From contig LUCW03002611.1 in assembly GCA_001586965.3 (NCBI GenBank), forward strand, positions 127,501 to 153,817: 26,317 bases of DNA, read 5' to 3'. This document shows, one piece after another, positions 1 through 26,317 of this stretch (the stretch's first letter is position 1; each line of letters begins with the position of its first letter). The notes under the pieces are model-generated. The model was not told the origin of the DNA, made no database searches, and worked only from the letters and a program-made list of their open reading frames with translations. This stretch comes from Sphaeroforma sirkka. Taxonomy: Eukaryota; Opisthokonta; Ichthyosporea; Ichthyophonida. Both the position numbers and the translations under genes were made by a program.

Positions 1-2660
1 AGGCTAAGGTCGAGTGTCCCAGTCCTGTGAAAACCGGCCCACACATTTCTCACAACATCTAAATCGCCAGTCATTTGCTCGTACAGCTCATCAATTCGAT
101 CGATAGCTCCGCCTATCTCCACCAGAGACGCTACAACATTTCTATAGGTCCCCGCATTCCACTTAATACCTTTCTGACGCATACGATCTGCAATACTTAC
201 GGCATCGTTCCATTCTCCCTTCCACGTACATACTCCAATGACACTATTATACAACGTGTCTTGGGGTTGTTCCTCTGTTGCCTCCACGAGCTCTAACATC
301 GCCACAGCGTCCTTGCACCGTTTGGCCTTACAACTTGCATTCACTATTGCAAGGCTTGTCTGTGCTGTAGGTGTGAAGCCCTTGGCCCGCATATCATGCA
401 TCAAGCGCACCGCTTTATCCATATTGCCTACCATGCTACACGCAGTGATGCCTAGGTTATACGTCTCGGAATCGCCGACTTTCGTAAGTGATTTGCCACG
501 CAAAATGTTCACAGATGTTTGGAACATAGCGCTGGCGTTGTGCACACTCATAACTGCGTTGTAGGCCGCAGCGCCCGGTCGTTTCCCGTCATTCGAAAAC
601 ATCATCTGGAACACTTTAAGGGCCGTGTCGTGCTGCCGGTTCTTTTCACATGAGCGTACGGCTGCTACGTAGGTAGAATAAGAGACCTTGACTTTCTCTT
701 CGCTCATTTTACTCAGCAAGCCAAGGGCCATATCGGCCTCACCATACTTTGCACACAATGTCATCAGAGACTTGTAGATGGCTTTGCTGCGTGTCACCTT
801 ATCCTTACTCATGTCGTTATACAGATTCATAGCCATATTGTACTCCCCAATCTTGGCACATAAGTCAATGGCAATGCTATATGTCATTGTATCTGGGTTC
901 ACTCCCCTCTGTCTCATCTCCTCCAATAGCTGCTGTACAGATGACAACCGATCAGTGTTGGCATACGCTGTGAGGAACGCATTATACGTTGCCACAGACG
1001 GGACGATATCATTCGCTCTCATCTCCTCCAACAGCGCATGCGCAAGGTCCCATTGCTGGTCCTGGCCGTAGGCACCTATAGCCGTATTGTAGACCAATTC
1101 ATCGGGTGTGATACCCTTCAGCCGCATCTCACGCATGAGATGAATTGCCACCTGCCCCAGGCCCGCTCGTACGTACACATGCATCAGACTCGCATACACA
1201 ACTGTGTTCTTGCGGATATTATGCTTGTCCATGTCAATAAACATCTCAAACGCGCCATCTATATCCCCTGCCGCTCCCAGAGCAGCGACAACGGGTGCGT
1301 AGTGGTAGGCGAATACCGGGTGCTGCCGGGACTGCAGCAATCTCAGCACCTGCACAGCCTTCTGCGGCTGATGTAGGTCCTTGTAGATAGCTATCGCGTG
1401 CGTGGCATCGGCTGATACCAGTGCTTGGCGTGACATCAGGGTGTCTACCTTACTCTCCGCATCTCTCAAATACCCCGAGTTCTTAACTTTCCTCATGCGG
1501 TGGACTTCAGCTGCCAGGTTTTTGAGCATGTACTTATCCTCTTTGGGCCTGTCTCCTCCTATAGTCTGGTTCTGCGTGGTCATAGCTTCTCTATTTGTCA
1601 GGGTTGTTTTCCAGGGTGTGTGCAGTAGTTTCTCAGGTGTGCTTGCTAGTTCGCCAGGTGCTCTGCCAACAATGGCGTTGCTTGTATCTGTATGTAAACT
1701 AGTGGTAGTGTATGTTTCTACGTCACCAGGTCTGTCAGATTTAGTCTGTCCATAGACTTGACCCTCTTCAATACTCTCGGCCGTGAGAGACTCGCCTTGT
1801 GCGAGCGCTCTACCATCTACCTCATACTGTGTGTGTGTGGCAATAGCAGGGATGTTTGTATGTGCGTCTGTAGGTTTATCTGTAGGCGTGTCCGAGTGTG
1901 TATGTGTTGTGCGAGTCTCCTCCACACGCATACGCAGCCCGTGTTTATCGCCATCCCTCGCCCAGTTCTTGACGCTCTCGTTCTTGGCTCGTTTCCCTTT
2001 GACCACCTGCCGTGCAAAATCCTGCACATATTCCTGTGCCCTGGTGATAACTGTACTGTGTAGTGGTTGATCTACCATTGGGGAGTAGTTTATATCCCTT
2101 ATATCTTCCTTGACTGACTCTTCCTTCGTCACCCCAACAGACGCACCTCCGTGTTCTGCGGTAGGGCTGAGTCGCTCCAATGCACGCCTGGCTACAGACA
2201 CACGAGTCGCCGAAGGGCTATGTATAGTACTGTCTAAGTTTGCATCCACACTCCCCTTCAGCGGGTATTGTGCGTGGCGCAGAGAGAAACGCTGATTACT
2301 AAGCGCACGGAAAGGTAGAGACGTAGTAGTAGATGTGCTTGCAGGTGTGTGAGTCGTATCATGCTTGTGTGTGTGTGTTTCCGCTGAACACCTAGGATAG
2401 CTTGTGTGTAGACGACGACGTGTTTTTATTTGTGTGGTATTGATAGGTGTGCCTTGTGCGAGACTCTTGTAGCAATGGTTTGTCCTGTGACACCCACATG
2501 GCGTTTTTATTGTGTGCGTGGTAGTGTTATATTGCTTGCTTCGAGCGAGTAGCAACGGTGTCTTAGGAGTGTGGGGTTGAACCATATGCATCTGTGCACA
2601 CACAGAAAGCCACGTACATCTTTTGTGCACGGTGCGCACAATTAGACCTGCGTTCAACAT
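1..2660 (-). CDS. Pentatricopeptide repeat (PPR) protein, probably mitochondrial; 3' end outside window
   Basis: The minus strand reads open from ATG at 2660 to the window edge: 886 codons, no stop and no intron. An in-frame TAA at 2730-2732 lies upstream with no other ATG between, which fixes the start. The first ~35 residues (MLNAGLIVRTVHKRCTW...) are rich in Arg/Lys and lack acids, as in a mitochondrial presequence. Residues ~40-440 are low-complexity, Thr/His-rich linker. From about residue 445 onward roughly a dozen 35-residue PPR units follow, for example VVYASLMHVYVRAG, VYNTAIGAYGQ and TYNAFLTAYANTDR, with LLEEMR.RG.NPD helix-B/loop signatures. PPR proteins bind organellar RNA one base per repeat, for processing, stability or translation. 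No SMR, DYW or other C-terminal domain is visible because the window cuts the gene. The absence of introns contrasts with the neighbouring plus-strand gene. The family call is strong; the RNA target is unknown. Confidence 0.93.
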   Translation of the reverse strand, partial: MLNAGLIVRTVHKRCTWLSVCAQMHMVQPHTPKTPLLLARSKQYNTTTHTIKTPCGCHRTNHCYKSLAQGTPINTTQIKTRRRLHTSYPRCSAETHTHKHDTTHTPASTSTTTSLPFRALSNQRFSLRHAQYPLKGSVDANLDSTIHSPSATRVSVARRALERLSPTAEHGGASVGVTKEESVKEDIRDINYSPMVDQPLHSTVITRAQEYVQDFARQVVKGKRAKNESVKNWARDGDKHGLRMRVEETRTTHTHSDTPTDKPTDAHTNIPAIATHTQYEVDGRALAQGESLTAESIEEGQVYGQTKSDRPGDVETYTTTSLHTDTSNAIVGRAPGELASTPEKLLHTPWKTTLTNREAMTTQNQTIGGDRPKEDKYMLKNLAAEVHRMRKVKNSGYLRDAESKVDTLMSRQALVSADATHAIAIYKDLHQPQKAVQVLRLLQSRQHPVFAYHYAPVVAALGAAGDIDGAFEMFIDMDKHNIRKNTVVYASLMHVYVRAGLGQVAIHLMREMRLKGITPDELVYNTAIGAYGQDQQWDLAHALLEEMRANDIVPSVATYNAFLTAYANTDRLSSVQQLLEEMRQRGVNPDTMTYSIAIDLCAKIGEYNMAMNLYNDMSKDKVTRSKAIYKSLMTLCAKYGEADMALGLLSKMSEEKVKVSYSTYVAAVRSCEKNRQHDTALKVFQMMFSNDGKRPGAAAYNAVMSVHNASAMFQTSVNILRGKSLTKVGDSETYNLGITACSMVGNMDKAVRLMHDMRAKGFTPTAQTSLAIVNASCKAKRCKDAVAMLELVEATEEQPQDTLYNSVIGVCTWKGEWNDAVSIADRMRQKGIKWNAGTYRNVVASLVEIGGAIDRIDELYEQMTGDLDVVRNVWAGFHRTGTLDLS

Positions 2661-3438
2661 AATCCTGGTACTAAAATAATTTGGGGAGTGGTGGCTGTAA
2701 GTGCAGTATTCTTTATTTGTACGATGATGTTAATGCCACGAAGTACTTGGGTACGATGGATAGCGCAAACCCGTGATAGTGCCATTTGTGAGTGTTCGAC
2801 AGGTTGCTCAATCCAAGCGCACCACTACGACAATTTGCGCTTGAAGGAACTGAACGGTTGACTAGTGCTTGTATACATGGGCCGGCTATTGCATCGATGT
2901 GTACATTTACTACTATTATTCTGTACTATGTGAGTGTTTATCATTGAACCGAACAGTTGCCTAGTGCTTGTATACTTGGACCGGCTGGTACTATGGTGTG
3001 TGCATTTACTACTATTCTTGTGTGCTGTGTGTGTGTTGATGATTGAACTGAATAGTTGCCAAAGTGCTTAGATACATGAGTCGGCTGTTGGGTTCATGTG
3101 TGCGTGTACTACTATCCCTGTGTCTTATTGTAGCGTGTGTGAACACAGTAGTATAACACTAGTACTATGGTCCCTCACATAGATATATTTATATTTATAT
3201 ATGCTCACAAATGGTAGTCGCTGTTCGTTTATCTCATTGGCTATTGCAAAAGCATTCGCTCAGCCCCAGTGTGAGTCGCGTGGGAGTCCGTGTCTCTGTG
3301 ACACGTAAGTCACGTAGGGCTTGGTTGCCTCGTAAAATTTGGCGGGTTCTTGTTCTGTGTTCAATTGGGTGGTACTGTACGACTGTACGTATTGATTTGA
3401 AGACATTGTATGGTTCTTGAGTTTTTATAGTATATTTT

Positions 3439-3478
<40 letters not shown>

Positions 3479-3830
3479 AGAGATGCTAACTTTAATATCC
3501 AGTTGTGCACGATAGTCGGCATCACATCCATTACTTCACATGAAACAGTTAAAGCGTGAAGCAGATCACATAGCGGTATATACCGACCAATAGGCAACAA
3601 ATACAAACTCATAACGATGAGTGTTAGGTAACTACAGGTGCTTGTTGTAAGCACACTTTAATTCAATAGCAGATACTCGTTCCATCTGCCGCTCTAAATA
3701 TTGTTGGAGTGTGTATACACCCCTTAGTATCGATCTGAAGACTTCGAATTCGAATACAACACACACACACACAAACAAGAGATCACATTCCAACGAGAAA
3801 TAGCTAGACAGAATTGAAGTTAGTTCCAAC
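2661..3830. promoter_or_regulatory. Divergent intergenic region between two PPR-type genes
   Basis: This 1.17-kb gap separates the start codons of the minus-strand PPR gene (2660) and the plus-strand PPR-like gene (3831), so it should hold both 5' UTRs and promoters. It contains a threefold ~100-bp repeat (2841-3139), an AT-rich TATA-like patch near 3181-3201 and a TA microsatellite (about 3445-3476). A 69-codon open frame at 3211-3420 has no recognisable features and I do not call it. No specific transcription-factor site can be supported. Confidence 0.5.
2841..3139 (+). repeat. Three imperfect ~100-bp tandem repeats
   Basis: Three consecutive units start near 2841, 2943 and 3042. Each carries the series TTGAAC.GAA..GTTG, then AGTGCTT.TATAC.TG, then CCGGCT or TCGGCT, then a GTG.ATTTACTACTAT-like segment. 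Copies differ by scattered substitutions, so the duplication is not recent. It sits inside the divergent intergenic region. Confidence 0.8.
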
Positions 3831-20444
<16,614 letters not shown>

Positions 20445-20546
20445 GCAATTAGTATTAAACACAACTCATCACTTCATCGCTGGGAAAATTTGATGTGCAT
20501 GTTCTGTTGCGTTGCGTAAATCGTTCAACTGGATAATGTCATGTCA

Positions 20547-20629
20547 ATAAAACACAACTATGAGATGCAGAATAGACAAGTATATCAAGTGCATGACATC
20601 GCTTGAACGCACAATGTCTGATCAATAAA
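20547..20629 (+). terminator. Two duplicated AATAAA polyadenylation signals
   Basis: AATAAA occurs at 20547-20552 and 20624-20629, each within a copy of ATGTC..TCAATAAA.CACAACTATGAGAT, 77 bp apart. They lie 103 and 180 bp after the stop codon of the PPR-like gene and are the natural 3'-end signals for it. Confidence 0.65.
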
Positions 20630-22833
20630 CACAACTATGAGATTCAAAACGGTTAAGTGTATATTATCCAGTGAATGGACTCAATATATTAGAAACGGAA
20701 AAGTATTCTGTCACATAAATGATAGATTGTACACAACGCTCCACATCACTATGCATGAGCTATTTAGAGAGGAACGAAGGGCTACTACTAAACTACTATA
20801 GCTTAGATTGAAGGTTGCCTAGATAACAATACACAACACAAGCATAAAAAAAGAAACTGCTATATCGCTTATAAAAATACACAATAAATACAGACATAAC
20901 TTTGTAGCGAGAAGAAAAGGGTATCCCGAATTAAACAACACCCAATATGCAATGCACATTTCATCTTGAATTCGGCTGGATTCATGGAATCAGAGCTAGT
21001 GTTATTCCCGAGTGCCGACTGCGCTGAGACGTCGGGCCACTCTCGCTGTACTGTAGCTATTTTATGTCAATATATGGACGTGCTACATAATATTCATTGT
21101 GTGAAGAATGGATTTAAGACAAGGTTTCACTAGAACAAAGCGTACGATTTGATGTTCCAGCCATATCTTGGTATATAGCATATAGTGAATCAATCGGAGA
21201 TATAAACTGTTTATTACAGGGCAAATGGAGTTTAAAATAGATTCAACCCGACTGATCTGTGATCAACTGACACTTTTCCCCTTGGTGCCCTGAAATGCGT
21301 ACAGAGATTTTTGTTTGTTACAGCACTCTAGTGTTCGCCTTCTCGCTCTCATCCACAAGTAATGATGCTAAATAAATATAGCAGGGTGCTGCACTAGGCT
21401 ACTAGCTATTATCCGTTTCTAGGTGGTACTCTTCCAATCAATAATACACTGTTTCAACGACCGTTCAAACCTCATTTCGCTATTTAAGAACGCCCTAAAC
21501 TGAAATGCTAATGGATTGTCGTCTAGTATGCTCATTTAGATTTTCTCATATTTCAATATGTATTTCTCATATTTCTATATGCAGCCTATAGTTGTACATT
21601 TTGTAAATACACATCATGATGTATATAAATACCAAGGAATATGTGAACTTGTGAAGGATCCAGATCCCGATCATGCGGGGACCAGAACTGCGAACTCCCC
21701 TGCCGCCATTCCTGATTCGACCCAGCGACCAGCTCCCACTGCCTCCCAGGAGTCCAGGATATTGCCGAATTTAGGCATATTATAAATTTATAATATGGCG
21801 CTGATATGTGCGCCTGTGTTTCAATTTAGAAGGCTATGCCGCTATGGTCTGTATTTATTTTAAAAAAAACAATATTTGGTTAGTTTGTTTTTGATTGTTT
21901 TGTTTTTTTTAAACAAAACAAAATAAAAAAGACTTTTTTGTGTGCGGCACTATTTACATATATATTTATAAAAAAAGCATATCCGTGTAAATACCATAGA
22001 CTTCTGAATCATACTTTTAATACATACATGCGCTACTATAAATATATTGATTTTTCTTTACATCAAAATGTAATAAAAGAGTAAAGGGAATATAACACTA
22101 AAAATACAATAAAACATATGCATGTTTAATTGGCTAACAGCTACAATATAGCAGTTGAACGTATTTACGCACCCCCGATAATAGTGAGGTCTTCTTCCGA
22201 CCTATCAGTTCACGTATTGGGGGGCCTTGAAAAAGCTCCTTTGGTGTTCTGTAGTGGCCCTTGTTGGCGGTCGAGGGATATGTCGTGCAGAGCAAACTTC
22301 ATTACGTTCAAAACTTATAAATATGGTAACTAGTTCAGCGTATACGTTGCACGAAATCGTTAGGTTTTCGGAATGAAGCGTTTTAACGTATACGTGGGGG
22401 AAGAAAGTGTCCAAAATCTACCTATGGGTTGAAGTTAACTTAAATACATGGGGAAATAGTTGTTACGAGTTGCACCTTGAGCTCGAATGCGCACCTAAAT
22501 CAAGATTACAGGACCAGTCCAAAGTAAACGTTAGACCGAAGTGTTGAAAGGTTTGATTTTTATACGTTCTAACCTAAAACGCAATTGGATTCGGGGTAGA
22601 GCGGGCCGGTAGTCCGTCAGCTGTAGAGAGAGTACTTGCGTGTAACTGCAATGAGATGATGCAGATGAGTGTAGTACAGCCGAAGCAGAGTGCCAGCTAT
22701 TGTGAATAGTAACAAGGAATTGTTATATATATATATATATATTAAGCATCTTCCACTATTCACAGAAAGAAGTAGTGTCACACAATAGTACCTCATATAG
22801 AGTCGAGGATCGGATAGATACAAAGAAACCACC
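20630..22833. other. Intergenic region, no supported gene
   Basis: AT-rich and largely unique. It includes a short frame at about 20991-21140 (MESELVLFPSADCAETSG...) with coding-like composition, a GC-richer patch at 21655-21770 (DPDPDHAGTRTANSPAAIP), a T/A-run self-complementary segment at about 21890-21925 and a short (TA)n at 22723-22740. The last few hundred bases should hold the promoter and 5' UTR of the PDAT-like gene. Confidence 0.5.
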
Positions 22834-26293
<3,460 letters not shown>

Positions 26294-26317
26294 GTGGGTA
26301 TCATGTGTATATAGAAC

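Noticed and set aside
3211..3420. 69-codon frame in the divergent intergenic region
   Set aside because: No recognisable motif, no splice context, and it overlaps the likely promoter and 5' UTR of the plus-strand gene.

Overview
This window looks like nuclear DNA of a unicellular eukaryote. It has spliced genes with GT..AG introns (often GTATGT donors), introns full of AT, ATT and GT microsatellites and minisatellites, and no bacterial operon structure. A holozoan protist such as an ichthyosporean would fit, but that is inference. A short nuclear copy of mitochondrial cytochrome b reads Trp at a TGA codon, which argues against a land plant or green alga.

Layout: (1) 1-2660, minus strand: one uninterrupted reading frame of 886 codons, cut by the window edge, encoding a pentatricopeptide repeat (PPR) protein with a mitochondrial-type N terminus. 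(2) 2661-3830: divergent intergenic region with a threefold 100-bp repeat. (3) 3831-20444, plus strand: a gene I rebuilt from about 19 exons by matching splice sites and codon phase. It encodes a PPR-like helical-repeat protein of roughly 1,050 residues with a putative mitochondrial presequence and a basic tail. Its first long intron is about 4 kb of almost pure microsatellite. Other introns carry minisatellites that run up to exon edges, a decayed exon duplication and the cytochrome b insert. (4) 20445-22833: intergenic, with two duplicated AATAAA signals and no gene I can support. (5) 22834-26293, plus strand: the 5' part of a phospholipid:diacylglycerol acyltransferase (PDAT/LRO1, LCAT-like family), with a coiled coil, one membrane anchor and the start of the LCAT-like domain. 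The catalytic serine region lies beyond the window.

The two PPR-type genes are head to head and could share a promoter region. Both products are probably organellar RNA-binding factors. The PDAT gene would make triacylglycerol at the ER and has no evident functional link to them. The PDAT exons contain three single-base frame breaks at G runs, and two less certain breaks occur in the second PPR-like gene. These may be sequencing errors or real decay.
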